Assembly (NCBI GenBank): GCA_030247855.1
Contig: JAPDRN010000030.1
Location: 186,001-250,000, forward strand
Direction: 5' to 3'
Source of the DNA: Knufia peltigerae
Taxonomy: Eukaryota > Ascomycota > Eurotiomycetes > Chaetothyriales > Trichomeriaceae
Length of the DNA: 64,000 nt
Below the pieces are notes generated by a model. The model made no database searches. It saw nothing but the letters and a program-made list of their open reading frames with translations, and had not been told where the DNA came from. This document shows, one piece after another, positions 33,018 through 43,799 of this stretch (its first letter is position 1; the number at the start of each line of letters is the position of its first letter). A program made the translations under genes and the position numbers.

Positions 33018-34397
33018 ATGTCATTGACCGAGTCGAAACCTGACGCCGCGGCGAAAGCTGCCTCTCTTTCGGCACGCAGCCTTGCGGTCCTCTCCGTTGC
33101 AGCTCGAAACGATGCACTAACGGCCATGCATGACGCTCTACTTGCCAACAAAGAACCAATCCTCGCTGCCAACGCACGTGACATGGCTCGAGCTACTTCT
33201 GCATCGGAGTCTGGCCATCTCTCACAAGCAGTATTAAAACGTCTCGATCTGTCCAGACCTGGAAAATATGATGACATGCTGCAGGGCATTCTGGATGTCC
33301 GGGGTCTCGACGACCCTGTTGGCAAATGCGATTTGCGTACACTGCTTGATGATGGACTGGAGCTGGAGCGGGTCTCCTGTCCCATTGGGGTGCTACTTAT
33401 CATCTTCGAAGCGCGGCCAGAAGTCATCGCCAATATTGCAGCGTTGGCCATTAAGTCGGGCAACGCGGCGATCCTGAAGGGTGGGAAGGAGTCTTCTGAT
33501 TCTTTCGAGACTATTGCCAAGGTCATTGGTTCTGCGTTGGAGAAGACACAGGTGCCCAACGCGGCTATTCAACTCGTCAAAACTCGGGATGTTATCGATC
33601 AGCTGCTGGGACTGGACCAGTATATTGACCTCGTCATCCCTCGCGGCGGAAACGAACTTGTTCGATACGTCAAGGAGCACACCAAGATTCCAGTGTTGGG
33701 TCATGCGGATGGATTGTGCAGCGTTTATTTGCACAGGGATGCTGACAAGGACACTGCAGTCCGTGTGGTGGTAGACTCCAAGTGCGATTACCCAGCGGCG
33801 TGCAATGCCGCAGAGACATTACTGGTGCATGAAGCAGCATTAACAACTATTCTGCCGGCCGTGGCTGAAGCACTGTTTGCAAAAGGCGTCTCTCTGCGGT
33901 GTGATGAGAAGAGTATGGAAGCTTTGAAGAAGGCACTCTCTCCAACTAGTGCAGCATTGGTGCAGGGCTCTACTGACAAAGACTACGATACGGAATTCCT
34001 AGATCTGATCATGGCTGTAAAGACCGTGCCTGGTACAACAGTAGACTCTACTGACGACGCTTCTCTGGATATGGCTGTCGCACATATCAACACACATGGC
34101 TCGAAGCATACCGACTGCATTGTAACAAGCTCAGACGAGTCAGCAGAAAAGTTCATGTCTTCAATTGACGCGGCTGGTGTCTACTGGAATGCATCTACAC
34201 GATTTGCGGATGGCATGAGATACGGCTTTGGCACCGAAGTTGGCATCAGCACGAACAAAATCCACTCGAGAGGACCGGTCGGCCTCGAAGGGCTGACGAT
34301 CTACAAGTACAAGCTCAGAGGTCATGGACAGACTGCTGGTGAATATGGAGAAGGGAGTGGCAAAAGACGGTACAAGCATCAAAACTTGGCCATCTGA
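33018..34397 (+). CDS. PRO2: Glutamate-5-semialdehyde dehydrogenase (gamma-glutamyl phosphate reductase)
   Basis: An intronless 459-aa frame of the ProA/PRO2 aldehyde-dehydrogenase-like family, NADPH-dependent. Hallmarks: GVLLIIFEARPEV and KSGNAAILKGGKES in the cofactor domain, LVIPRGGNELVRYV, catalytic Cys262 in DYPAACNAAETLL, and WNASTRFADGMRYGFGTEVGIS followed by SRGPVGLEGL near the C-terminus. It reduces gamma-glutamyl phosphate to glutamate-5-semialdehyde, the second step of proline synthesis; the product cyclises to pyrroline-5-carboxylate. Length fits the fungal enzymes. The ATG at 33018 (context CCAAAATGTC) is chosen; the frame extends upstream only through a TTG. Confidence 0.97.
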   Translation: MSLTESKPDAAAKAASLSARSLAVLSVAARNDALTAMHDALLANKEPILAANARDMARATSASESGHLSQAVLKRLDLSRPGKYDDMLQGILDVRGLDDPVGKCDLRTLLDDGLELERVSCPIGVLLIIFEARPEVIANIAALAIKSGNAAILKGGKESSDSFETIAKVIGSALEKTQVPNAAIQLVKTRDVIDQLLGLDQYIDLVIPRGGNELVRYVKEHTKIPVLGHADGLCSVYLHRDADKDTAVRVVVDSKCDYPAACNAAETLLVHEAALTTILPAVAEALFAKGVSLRCDEKSMEALKKALSPTSAALVQGSTDKDYDTEFLDLIMAVKTVPGTTVDSTDDASLDMAVAHINTHGSKHTDCIVTSSDESAEKFMSSIDAAGVYWNASTRFADGMRYGFGTEVGISTNKIHSRGPVGLEGLTIYKYKLRGHGQTAGEYGEGSGKRRYKHQNLAI

Positions 34398-35169
34398 AGA
34401 CGGACATGTCTGTGCAAATTTGGGCTTGATTAAGGTCAAATATAGAGCCGCCGCGGCCGATTTCAACCTTCAAAGACGAACGGAGCCTGCTTTGTGGGAT
34501 GTGGAATCCACGGTCGAACGATAACGCCTCACAACTATGATCAACCCTGTTGGCAGAATGATGTTCTTATCCTTCAAGTCCGTGGTGGGCTACTTCCCAG
34601 TGCTGCCCCGGGAAAATAATGGTCGCTACGGCTGGCTTACAACCTTTGAGATTCCAGCCGCGCAAATTAATCCAACCTCGTCTATGCCAGCTACGTTCTG
34701 CCCCTCCAGGCTCGATTACGGTAAATTGAACACGTCAACTGCGAGCTTCCATCTATCGGGCTGTTTGAACCCTGACGTACATGATCATGCTTCACGGGCA
34801 GTCAAAGTATAAAAGTCATGTCCATACAAAGTCATTTCTATCTGTCTGTCTGTTTGTCTCCATTTGGCAAATAAACATTATTAAGAAGAACAAAAACTCA
34901 TCTCATAACCCGCAAAGGGATTATGAGAATAGAAAACCAGGGAAACTGATTTTTAAAGTGGCAACACCGCTGCCACTCGAACCCTACCACCCTTTACTTC
35001 CGACTCTCTCCAGAACATTGCTAAAGATCACGGGCGACATTCTGGTAAACATAACGCCAATGACCTTCAGAAGGGGTCCTGGGTACTATGAAGGAAGGCC
35101 TTTTGTGTTCAGACACGAGTCCCATTGTTGAACAAAATTTGCACAACGTAATATATCAAGTGAACATTG
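34398..35169. other. Intergenic region downstream of PRO2
   Basis: About 770 bp with no supported gene. A TGTTGAACAA at 35127 near the edge of the Copia-like relic looks LTR-like at its first bases, but I find no matching second copy and do not call an LTR. Confidence 0.45.
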
Positions 35170-36500
35170 TCGATTGAATTGGTGAATATGGATATTGATT
35201 GCGCCAAAAGGGATATTGTTCGATATATCGCCAAGCTGACTGAGCGACAACAATACTATTTCTCCATTATAACAATGTTGTCGCCAAGTGCCCCGACGCC
35301 TGCATTATGTGTTGCAACTCTGTCTACTTTGCAGACCCCTTCAAAGATCAAACTGCATTTCTATCACCATCGTCAAGACACCAGCGACAAGCTCGAGACT
35401 TCATCTCATCATACGTTCACATCTTGCAAAGGCTGTATACCCACCGATGACAGTTACCGTCCTCCTCAATGCAGGCTTTGCATCTCTCAACCTTGGTATG
35501 GTGACTTGAGGAAGTTGTCCGGGCTCGCCAATTGGCAAGTCGACGATCAACTCATCAGCCTATACAAAATGTGGGATACCCAAAGGAATAATGGTTTCAA
35601 TCTATAAAATAACGAAAACTCGTCCTTTTCAGATCGCAACGCGCATCACATTAGACATTCGAGCCAGACTGCTTTCAGTTCATTGTGGCTTATTTCATAT
35701 ACCATGACTGCGGCAGATGGCTACATCGGAAATCGTGGCCCAATGAGAACCCTAACTCGAACATAATCCCTACCAGAAGCTTCAGCTACGAAGACCTTGT
35801 TACGACTTTTACTTCCTCTGAGTGACCAGGTTTGACCAATGTCTGGTTCTATAAGAATACCAGACTTCGGATATGTATCTCGCCCCATGGGCACTCGATG
35901 AAGAGCTCTGTCCCATGGGAACTAACCTTCTTCACAACGAAGAGTCTTGATACATTGGAAGGAAACTTCATTATGGATCTTGACGAGATATATGAGTCTC
36001 TTCGATATATTTATCCACCTTGACAATCGCGATAGAAGAGCGAATTTCTCTTTTGACTATTCCTTCGCAATATCTAAAGAATAGACGGCCAATACCGGCT
36101 CTTCTTAATACAAGGTCAAAGCCAAACAGTCCTCTGGAATCTCATCCAATTCGTCGTCAAATAAGGCCGTTTTCACGGCCACTAAGGCCTATTCGACGAC
36201 CCTTTCAACGACCTATTCCTCGTCGGTCAACACTGGTTTATATGACGAGTGGATTCTCGATTCCGGTTCGGATGTACATGTCCGCCGACCTGACACTCCT
36301 GGGTTCGTCCCTCAACGCCTCGCGGAGCCTCATGAGAAACTTAAGATGCGGCGTCAATTCTATCGATTCTCTAGGATCTATCTCCATTCAAATGGAAACG
36401 CCAATAGGAACAAGCCCATGTCATTCTGACAGAGGTTCTCTGTGTCGTAGGGTTCATGACAAAAGTCGTCTCCCTGCTTTTAGAAGTAATTGAATGAAAA
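35170..36500 (+). mobile_element. Decayed Ty1/Copia-like retroelement fragment (gag end and protease)
   Basis: Reading across frames, the region shows pieces of a Copia-type Gag-Pol in order on the plus strand. The clearest is DEWILDSGSDVHV (36244-36282), the active-site signature of a Copia retropepsin (D-S-G). About 90 bases further on, in another frame, LRCGVNSIDSLGSIS resembles the next conserved protease segment, and HDKSRLPAFRSN near 36455-36490 resembles its end. About 500 bases upstream, at 35680-35755, CGLFH and HDCGRWLH lie in neighbouring frames and resemble a CCHC zinc knuckle. Stops and frameshifts separate all of these, so it is dead. No integrase, reverse transcriptase or LTR is seen; the copy stops about 70 bases before the next gene's 3' end. 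The Gag-like start at 35170 is the least certain boundary. Confidence 0.6.
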
Positions 36501-36570
36501 ATGATTGTAATTTAAGAAAGCGCAATAAAAGGCCATCGGCATGGTTGACCGTCTGTGCATGAGAACTCCT

Positions 36571-37764
36571 TCAAACCAAAGTCCCGTCTACGACACAAAC
36601 GGCCTTGCCCTTGACGTTCCCCTTTTCCAAGAGTTCCACCATCTTGGGGACCTCGCCGAGGCCGTTGAAAACCTGGGTCTCGGCGCGGATGTCGTGTCTG
36701 GCGACGACGTCCAGCATCTCCCGAGCCGTGTCACAATCTCCGTACATGGTCCCCTTGATGGTCACGTCCCGCAGCACGACGTCCTGAAAGGGGACCGTGA
36801 TCTCCTCGGGTTGGGCGGCCTGGACGACGGTGCCGTGCGTGCGGGTGATGGCGACCGAAAGGGCGGCGGTGGAAGGGTGGTCACTGACGTTGACGGTCGC
36901 CTCGACCCCGAGTCCGTCCGGGGTGAGGTTACGAACCTGGGCCACGACGCTCGTCTTGGGTTGACGGGCATCCAGGACGTGGTCCGCCCCCGCGGCACGT
37001 GCGATCTCGAGCCCCGCGTCCCTCGCGTCGACGGCGACGACGTTGATCCCCTTCGCCTTTGCGAACCGGACCCCGAAGTGGCCCAGGCCCCCTCCCGCCC
37101 CGACGATGGCCAACCACCCTCCCGCCTCGACCCCGCTGACCGCCAGGGCCCGGTAGACGGTCAACCCGGCGCAGGCCAGAGGGGCCGCGGTCACAAACGA
37201 CACGGCGTCGGGCACGACGCAACTCTCCCGGGAATCCGCGACGTGGTACTCGGCGAAGGCGCCGTCGGATTTGATCCCGGTGGCCCCGTCGCTCTCGAGG
37301 CAGTACTGACTCCAGTTCCTGTCGGGAGGGGCGGTGCAGTTGACGCATTTCCCGCACGCGTGTAGTTTGATGCCCGTCATGACCCGGTCGCCCAGTTTGA
37401 AATCTCGGACCGCCTCCCCCTTGGCCACCACCACGCCCGTCCCCTCGTGGGACATGGTGATGGGTAACGTCGACCCGAACACCCCCGCGAGGACCATCAG
37501 GTCCGTGTGGCAGAGTGAAGCGACAGCCGTACGCAAAATCAAATCGTGCGGACCCAGTTTGGAAATGGTGGGTGTCGGGACCTTTTGGATTGCGAGTGGT
37601 GCATTGTACTATTTGTACGTGTGTATCAGTGGATGGAGTCTTAGAAGAGGGAAACCTGATCGATGATACACGGGAGTGATCCAGGGAAGAACAATAGTAG
37701 TACGTACATTGACGACTTGAACGGCGAGCATTTCACTAGGGAGTTCTTCTTCTGATGAAGCCAT
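36571..37764 (-). CDS. Zinc-dependent alcohol dehydrogenase (MDR family)
   Basis: Two exons, 37764-37708 and 37608-36571, separated by a 99-nt intron in phase 0, give 364 aa. Catalytic zinc ligands are Cys52 (SLCHTD), His73/Glu74 (SHEGTGVVV) and Cys165 (PLACAGLTV). The structural zinc lobe has Cys104, Cys107, Cys110 and Cys122. The nucleotide fold is GAGGGLGHFGVRFAKAKG; the Asp in VVAVDARD after it suggests NAD+ over NADP+. It belongs with tetrameric yeast ADH-type enzymes of ~350 aa, so an ethanol/acetaldehyde or medium-chain alcohol role is likely but not proven. The gene is conspicuously GC-rich, in sharp contrast with the AT-richer relic beside it. A TATATAA box lies ~105 bp before the ATG. 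Confidence 0.92.
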
Positions 37765-38355
37765 GGCTTGTTTTCTGTGACCGTTACCTTGCGGGTCGAG
37801 TAATTCGTTGTTATCAACGGATCGGTCTCGGTCTGAGGATGTCTTGAACAGACGCACCGGATGCACTTATATACCCTGCAGGCTGTTCGTCCCGCTGAGA
37901 TTTGTCCTTCCGTAATGAATGCTGGATGCCTCGAGTATGATGGCTGCCGACGGCCAAAAGCCGCAAAAGCCGGTGTGATTGAATGGTATTACTGTCACTG
38001 TCAAGCTCACTGAATTGGTGTAAGGCGGATACTGTAGTTAATGTTAGTCTGATGGGTAGTATGACATTCGCTTCTCGATTTCATATTCATTAAGAAATTG
38101 TACCCATGACCTCACGACGAAGTTGGCTTGGGGAATATCCGTGCGAATACTCCGGACTTCAATAAACCGCCAAAGCACCTCCGCAGACCCCCACATTGAC
38201 TCGATATGGAAACCCGTCAACACACAGCGCCGACGAGATGGAATGACCTTGCCCGGACCAGCCTACAGGGGAAGGTTACAAAGAAGACCAAAAATATCAA
38301 CGCCGTGCAACATTAGTCGTCTCGTACCGTGGACCTATACGTTCGCACCCCGGCT
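37765..38355. other. Intergenic region, ADH promoter / SDR 3' end
   Basis: 591 bp. Apart from the TATA element at 37867-37873 nothing is recognisable. Confidence 0.5.
37867..37873 (-). promoter_or_regulatory. TATATAA box of the alcohol dehydrogenase gene
   Basis: On the minus strand the sequence reads GGTATATAAGTG about 105 bp upstream of the ADH start codon, a normal TATA-to-ATG distance for a strongly expressed fungal gene. Confidence 0.6.
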
Positions 38356-39502
38356 TCACATGGTACCCTTCTCTTCTCCGGCGGCGTTCATGGCAGAGAC
38401 AGTTGCCTCTTTGCTGCTCTCCGACATTCCCAGCAAGATCTTCTGATGAAGCCAATGCGGCCAGCCTCTTATTCCTGTCACCGCGGAAAACGATGACGGC
38501 ACGACTATCTGTCCACTGTTACCCGAGTACAATTGTCCCACGACGGCGTCCGCCACAATGTCCGGTTCGACCATGGGCGCTTTCAATCCATGGGCCACCA
38601 GGCGTTGGACCATTGGCGTGCGAACCCATGCGGGCAAAACGACACTGTTGTTGTTCCCTCTGGTCAGAAAAACACCGGCACCTCACGGAGTCGCGCAATG
38701 GCCTCGGGTCAAAGCCCGGGTCCTGGAATAGGGAGAAAACTGCTCACCTGGTCCGCACCCTTTTCGCATTATAATAAGCTGCCAATTCCAGACCCAGGCC
38801 CTCGTGGAAGGCCAGGGCAGCCGCTTTGGACGAGGCATATGTCACATTCGCCGCCCGCGGGCCGTGAGCAGCCAGACTCGCGACGGTGACTACGTGACCG
38901 TGATCATTTTCGACCATACGAGGCAAAAACTCCTGGACCAGTTGAAAATGCGAAAAGACATTGACGGCAAAAGTCTTTTGGACGTCGTGCATCGGTATAC
39001 CTAGAATCGTAGCGTCGAGAGCAAGAGCAGCGTTGTTGATGAGGACGGTCGGATGGCCATGCTCAGCCCGGATTCGATTGCACGTCGTCCGGACAGATTC
39101 CAAATCACTAATGTCAAGTTGATATGCAGACACGTTGGGAGCTGTGTTTTTCGAGAGCTCTTAATATCCCCCTGACCTGACGAAGAAAGAAGCTCGTTGG
39201 GACAATCGCTCACCTGAGTGTGGTTTTTCTGGACCGGTTATATCGAGAATGATGACTTTGACTCCTTTGGCGGCCAACCTTTCCACAATCTTTGCACCGA
39301 TCCCTGAATTACCCCCTGTGATGACTACGATTTCCTTTTTCCAGTTCCATGTCGAGTTTGGAGTGTAGTGATTTAATGCTCTTTGTGACAACCACGCGTT
39401 GACAGTAGAGAGGGCGCGTATGCCAAAGAGGACCCCGAGGACAGGTAAGCCATATCGTCTAATTCTTTGATCTGAGGCGATGCGATGGTACAATGCCTCC
39501 AT
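38356..39502 (-). CDS. Short-chain dehydrogenase/reductase (16C/RDH-like), membrane-anchored
   Basis: Three exons, 39502-39214, 39141-38748 and 38644-38356 (introns 72 and 103 nt), give 323 aa. The N-terminus has a hydrophobic segment at ~18-33 (GLPVLGVLFGIRALST) that could anchor it to the ER or lipid droplets. The Rossmann motif is TGGNSGIG (62-69), then INNAA (131-135), and the catalytic triad Ser185, Tyr198, Lys202 (YASSK). After the active site VRTSVVLPAWVRTPMV is the family's substrate-loop segment; it is restored only by the second acceptor used here. It resembles vertebrate retinol dehydrogenase 10/SDR16C enzymes, NAD(P)-dependent oxidoreductases of lipids or retinoids. It is divergent from the DHCR24-like gene across 810 bp. 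Substrate unknown. Confidence 0.9.
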
Positions 39503-40312
39503 TGAGTTGATGTTGTTGATCACACCGGCATGTCACTCGGCGACGTGAAGGATGCAAGATGGCGCAAATTAGAATCGAAAAGACTCGTTCTCAACTGGGA
39601 GATGTTGTCGGGGGAATCAAAAATCACTTGTGATGATTCTGTGATGGATTGAAGAACCGTGATACGATCGTTGTAGTTATCAGGGCTTAATGTGAGTATT
39701 TAAAAATTCGAGTACGGAGTACCTCGGGAGCCATTCAGTTTCAGGCCCGCCGTCCAAGACCCTCAATAGGTTGATTGTGACTAGGTTCTAGTGCTGTATG
39801 TAAGCCAGGGACATTTGGGTTGGCAAGCATTTTTGTCGTTATTTGTGCCTTGCTCAGCTGAGTTTGTAATGTAAACACTCTAGAAAAGGCGGCAAATCTC
39901 ACAAGGTACAGCGAAGAGATCTCGAGGCCGCGTACTTCTGGTGTACATGAGTACTCCATACTCGGGGCTACAGCCTTGTCGCCAAGTGGATTCGTGGGTA
40001 CTGAAAGTAGTTCTTCGGGCTCGCCGGATGTGGTTAAATATGGCGACGACGACGACAATATTTAACTAATTGCTTACTGCACAATATATCAGACATCGTT
40101 ACTCGTGTTTACTTTTGTATAGTCACATCACTTCCTACAGCATTCAGCCTTGTTTTTGATTCTTGAGCAATGTATCGCAGACACTTGACTGTACATATGA
40201 AGATCTGAAGCTACGACAAGCTTTTCGGGTACATGCATTTCTTTGGACTGATTTACGAACGAACTACACATGGATAAGTTTTGGGATTTAAACAGGAACA
40301 AAACCAAAAAAC
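39503..40312. other. Shared divergent promoter, SDR / DHCR24-like gene
   Basis: 810 bp between divergent starts. It has one exact TACGGAGTA at 39713-39721 and an ATG at 40270 that opens a 33-codon upstream frame overlapping the DHCR24-like start. Confidence 0.5.
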
Positions 40313-41929
40313 ATGAAAATATCAGCGGCTTGGAGAGACGAAAGTCCTCAAATGCAAGAACACAGAGATAGAGTGTCGACGATCTCGAAACAGATTGCTC
40401 AATTCAACGCCTCAGACGCGCCATTCCGAATCTTCCACGGCAACACCAACTCGACTCGACCCAGCGTTCGGACCAAGACAGGTACGGTCGACATTTCAGC
40501 ACTCAAGAACGTCCTATCTGTGGATACGTCCTCAAAAAAATGCCTCGTCGAGCCCAACGTACCCATGGACGCCTTGGTGGCCGCGACATTACCTCACGGG
40601 CTGGTACCTCCTGTCGTGCCCGAGTTCCCCGGCATCACGGTCGGAGGTGCCGTCGCAGGCACGGCAGGGGAGAGTAGTAGTTTCCGACACGGCTTCTTCG
40701 ACAAGTCGATGACCTGGGCCGAAGTCGTTCTGGCCGACGGTGAGGTGGTTGTCGCTTCCAACGACCAAAACCGGGATTTGTTCCTTGGGCTGGCGGGGAC
40801 TTTTGGTACATTGGGAGTGGCCACATTGTTTGAGATTTCCCTTGTTCCGGCAAAAGAGTACGTGGAACTCTCTTATGTTCCAGTCAGTAACATTGAACAC
40901 GCCCAGCGAGTCATTCGACAAGTCTCTGAAGAAGCCGACGAGATGAACTTTTTGGATGGTATCATGTTTGGACCGGATAAAGGTATTGTCATGGCTGGAA
41001 AGTTTGCAGACAAAACCACAACGACCGTCGCCGGCACTCCCCTCCCTGTAGTAACGTTTACTGGAGCATGGGATCAATGGTTTTATCTACATGCCGGACA
41101 AGTCATGGACGAATACTTACCCTCGGCAGCCTCAACCCCGGCTTCTCCCACTGCTAGCTCTTCTTCTTCCAAACTCGACTCTATCCATATCGTCCACCGA
41201 GACCTCATCCCATTACAGGATTACCTGTTCCGTTACGACCGCGGAGCCTTTTGGACTGGTAGATTTGCATTCACCTACTTTTTGACCCCCTTCACTCGGC
41301 TCACCAGGTGGTTGGTCGACTATTACATGCACACCAGGGTCATGTACCACGCCTTGCACCGATCCGGACTCATGCAGAGGTTCATCATCCAAGACATGGC
41401 CTTGCCGAACCGAAACGTACCCGACTTTTCCCACTGGTTGGATCTCGAGCTGCCACACATTTACCCACGTTGGTTGTGTCCTCTCAAGACCGACGAGACT
41501 GTCAGTATGCACCCTCACTTGGTTCCTGCCGCTCGTCACAATGATGATGTACTCCTGAACATCGGAGTCTGGGGACCGACACCTCCCACCGTGACTCAAG
41601 TCAACATCAACCGTCGCATCGAGTCCAAATTGGTTTCTCTCCAAGGAATGAAATGGTTGTACGCTCAAACTTTTTATACCGAGGACGAATTTTGGAACAT
41701 TTATGACCGAAAATGGTACGAGTCGTTGAGGAAAAAGTATCGAGCTCAGAAATTACCTAGCGTTTATGAGAAAGTAAGGACCAAGTTTGATGATGCTGGC
41801 GGTAACACCAACACAAACAATATCAGGCTTGGTATAGAAAAGGGATTCTGGAGTACATGGCCTTTTGCTGGTATATATGGCGTGTTGAGTGCCATCAAGG
41901 GTGGTGATTATTTGAGGAAGAGTACCTAA
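40313..41929 (+). CDS. FAD-linked oxidoreductase, DHCR24 (delta24-sterol reductase)-like
   Basis: An intronless 538-aa frame. It has the FAD-binding PCMH fold of the VAO family: VEPNVPMDALVAATLPHG (79-96), then EFPGITVGGAVAGTAGESSS (104-123), and AEVVLADGEVVVAS. Throughout, it parallels animal and plant DHCR24: HGFFDKSMTW, FGTLGVATLFEISLVPAKEY, LPHIYPRWLCPLK, GMKWLYAQTFYTEDEFWNIYD and LPSVYEKVR. DHCR24 reduces the sterol side-chain double bond at C24. Fungal ergosterol synthesis normally alkylates C24 instead, so the substrate here is open. A Ser/Pro/Thr-rich linker (residues ~280-300) is absent from the animal enzyme. It is divergent from an SDR gene, which may act on the same compound. Confidence 0.88.
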   Translation: MKISAAWRDESPQMQEHRDRVSTISKQIAQFNASDAPFRIFHGNTNSTRPSVRTKTGTVDISALKNVLSVDTSSKKCLVEPNVPMDALVAATLPHGLVPPVVPEFPGITVGGAVAGTAGESSSFRHGFFDKSMTWAEVVLADGEVVVASNDQNRDLFLGLAGTFGTLGVATLFEISLVPAKEYVELSYVPVSNIEHAQRVIRQVSEEADEMNFLDGIMFGPDKGIVMAGKFADKTTTTVAGTPLPVVTFTGAWDQWFYLHAGQVMDEYLPSAASTPASPTASSSSSKLDSIHIVHRDLIPLQDYLFRYDRGAFWTGRFAFTYFLTPFTRLTRWLVDYYMHTRVMYHALHRSGLMQRFIIQDMALPNRNVPDFSHWLDLELPHIYPRWLCPLKTDETVSMHPHLVPAARHNDDVLLNIGVWGPTPPTVTQVNINRRIESKLVSLQGMKWLYAQTFYTEDEFWNIYDRKWYESLRKKYRAQKLPSVYEKVRTKFDDAGGNTNTNNIRLGIEKGFWSTWPFAGIYGVLSAIKGGDYLRKST

Positions 41930-42568
41930 ACGAGAGTTTCATTACCCCGGGGCGGAGACTGGACGATATCTACTCCGGACTCAGGTCAGGTATAGATGGG
42001 AACATTGATGTTGTTGTACATCTCCTGTACATATTCTGTACTCTGTTCACCGTTGTAATCAAATGAAATGATATACACATACACAATGAGCACATACTCA
42101 GTCGAACACATTTATTGGATTCGATCGGCTCCAAAAAATAAGCCACAAGTCAACAAGGTTGTCGAATCTCTATACTCACTTGCTAGGACATGCTTTGTTC
42201 GGGACGGGGATTTTCTTCTTCTTTCAAACTCGAATTGGATTTCATCATTTCGCTCAATCTTTGGCAAAAAATTCATGCATGTTCTGCTTGCTCTGCACCA
42301 CAATTTCAAGGGCCGTTGTCCGTCACGTCGTACATGCAGGACAACAACAAAACACAATTCTCTCGCTTGCTCTGGCCATGGCTCCGGCTTTGAAACCAAG
42401 TATCGCTCCATGCCAATCAACCCCTTCCCCCCCCCCAAAATGACCACGTATCTAAGCATGTGGTAAATGCTCACGACTCTTATTTCAGGTCCTGTTTCCT
42501 TTCGGGACAACACATTTCTATTTCCGTGGCGACCCAAATCATCATCGTCGTCGTCGTTGTCATCACCA
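41930..42568. other. Convergent intergenic region
   Basis: 639 bp between the DHCR24-like gene and the MAPK gene. A short ATC/GTC-rich tract at 42540-42568 borders the MAPK stop codon. No gene is seen. Confidence 0.5.
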
Positions 42569-43799
42569 TCACCGCATAATCTCATTCCAAATCAGAGCCT
42601 TGAGCTCTTCCTTGCTCAACTGATCTTTGTTACGGTCAAAGTCGAAGAACTCCTCAGGGATGGGCTCGGCGGTCGGTTCGTCATCTGGATCATGATATGG
42701 CTCTAGGTAGGGATGTTTCAGAGCCTCTTCGACCGTGATGCGCTTGACCGGGTTGAACGCCAACAATTTCTCCAACAGGTCGAGAGCGAGGTCTGACGTC
42801 TTGGGGAAAAGTGCCTTGAGTGGAATCTTCTTCTTGAACGGCAGGGAACGGATGTATTCACGAGCGCGTCTCGATTTGATGCCGTAGTAGTCTTCCATGG
42901 TGGGAGTTCCAAGAACGTCCAAGATCAAGGTCAGTTGATGATGGTCTGAAACACAGTCAGTAAATTCGTTCCCGACCACAACATGGTTTTCAACGTACAG
43001 TCTTTTCCTGGGAACAATGGCTTTCCACTCAGCATCTCGGCGAGAATACATCCAACACTCCAGACATCAATCGCCTTTGTGTACTCCTTGAAGGTGAGCA
43101 TGATTTCTGGTGCCCGATACCATCTGGTGGCTACGTATTCCGTCATGAAACCCGAGTTGTCGTCCGTCGAGGCCGCAGATCTTGCCAGACCAAAGTCACA
43201 GACTTTCAGATCGCAATTCGCGTTCAATAGGAGATTCGAAGGTTTCAGATCCCGGTGTAGGACATTTGCAGAATGCATGGCCTTGAGGGCGCGTAGAGTT
43301 TGGTAGATGAAGTACTGGCAATGATCGTCAGAGAGATCTTGTGTCCGGATCACACGATGCATGTCAGTTTCCATCAATTCCTGTAAACTATTAGCCCCGT
43401 GTTTCTGTAATGGTGCCCGCGCGGTGTGACCAACCTGGATGAGATAAACTTCTGAGAAGGACTCGTAATTTCGTGGTTTTTGGATATCGAGGATGGATAT
43501 GATGTTTTCGTGGTTGAAGTATCGTAGCAGTTTCATTTCTCGTAACGTACGTAGGCAGAACATGGAGTGGTCAAAAGGGGTGATCTTCTTGATCGCGACC
43601 TTCTGATTTGAGGGTTTGTGTAGGGCAGAACTGCGATTGAAATCAGTGACTGTATCTCTTGCTGGGACGGACTCACTCACCAAACCACACCATACGCACC
43701 CTCACCGATGACATCTTGAATGTCGTACTGATCAGAGACATTAAAAGAAATCTTTCTGGAACCCCCCGACGGCGCGGACTGTTGCTGTGGCTGGCCCAT
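42569..43799 (-). CDS. mpkB: MAP kinase, Fus3/Kss1 (Pmk1/MpkB) type
   Basis: Four exons, 43799-43681, 43630-43435, 43380-42999 and 42945-42569 (introns 50, 54 and 53 nt), give 357 aa, the usual size of this family. Gly-rich loop GEGAYGVV, catalytic Lys54 (VAIKK), HRDLKPSN with Asp149, DFGLARS, and the activation-loop phosphorylation motif TEY (Thr185-Tyr187) followed by VATRWYRAPE. The C-terminal lobe has a common-docking patch (EPYHDPDDEP). These residues place it in the ERK-like TEY group orthologous to yeast Fus3/Kss1 and to plant-pathogen Pmk1, which act below Ste7 in mating, hyphal fusion and invasive growth. The family is clear; the symbol follows Aspergillus usage. It acts in cytoplasm and nucleus. 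Confidence 0.96.

Noticed and set aside
35127..35136. Possible LTR start (TGTTGAACAA) near the Copia relic
   Set aside because: No second copy, no primer-binding site and no target-site duplication could be found by eye.
36541..37365. 274-codon plus-strand frame
   Set aside because: Antisense shadow of the GC-rich alcohol dehydrogenase; GC-rich genes give long antisense frames.
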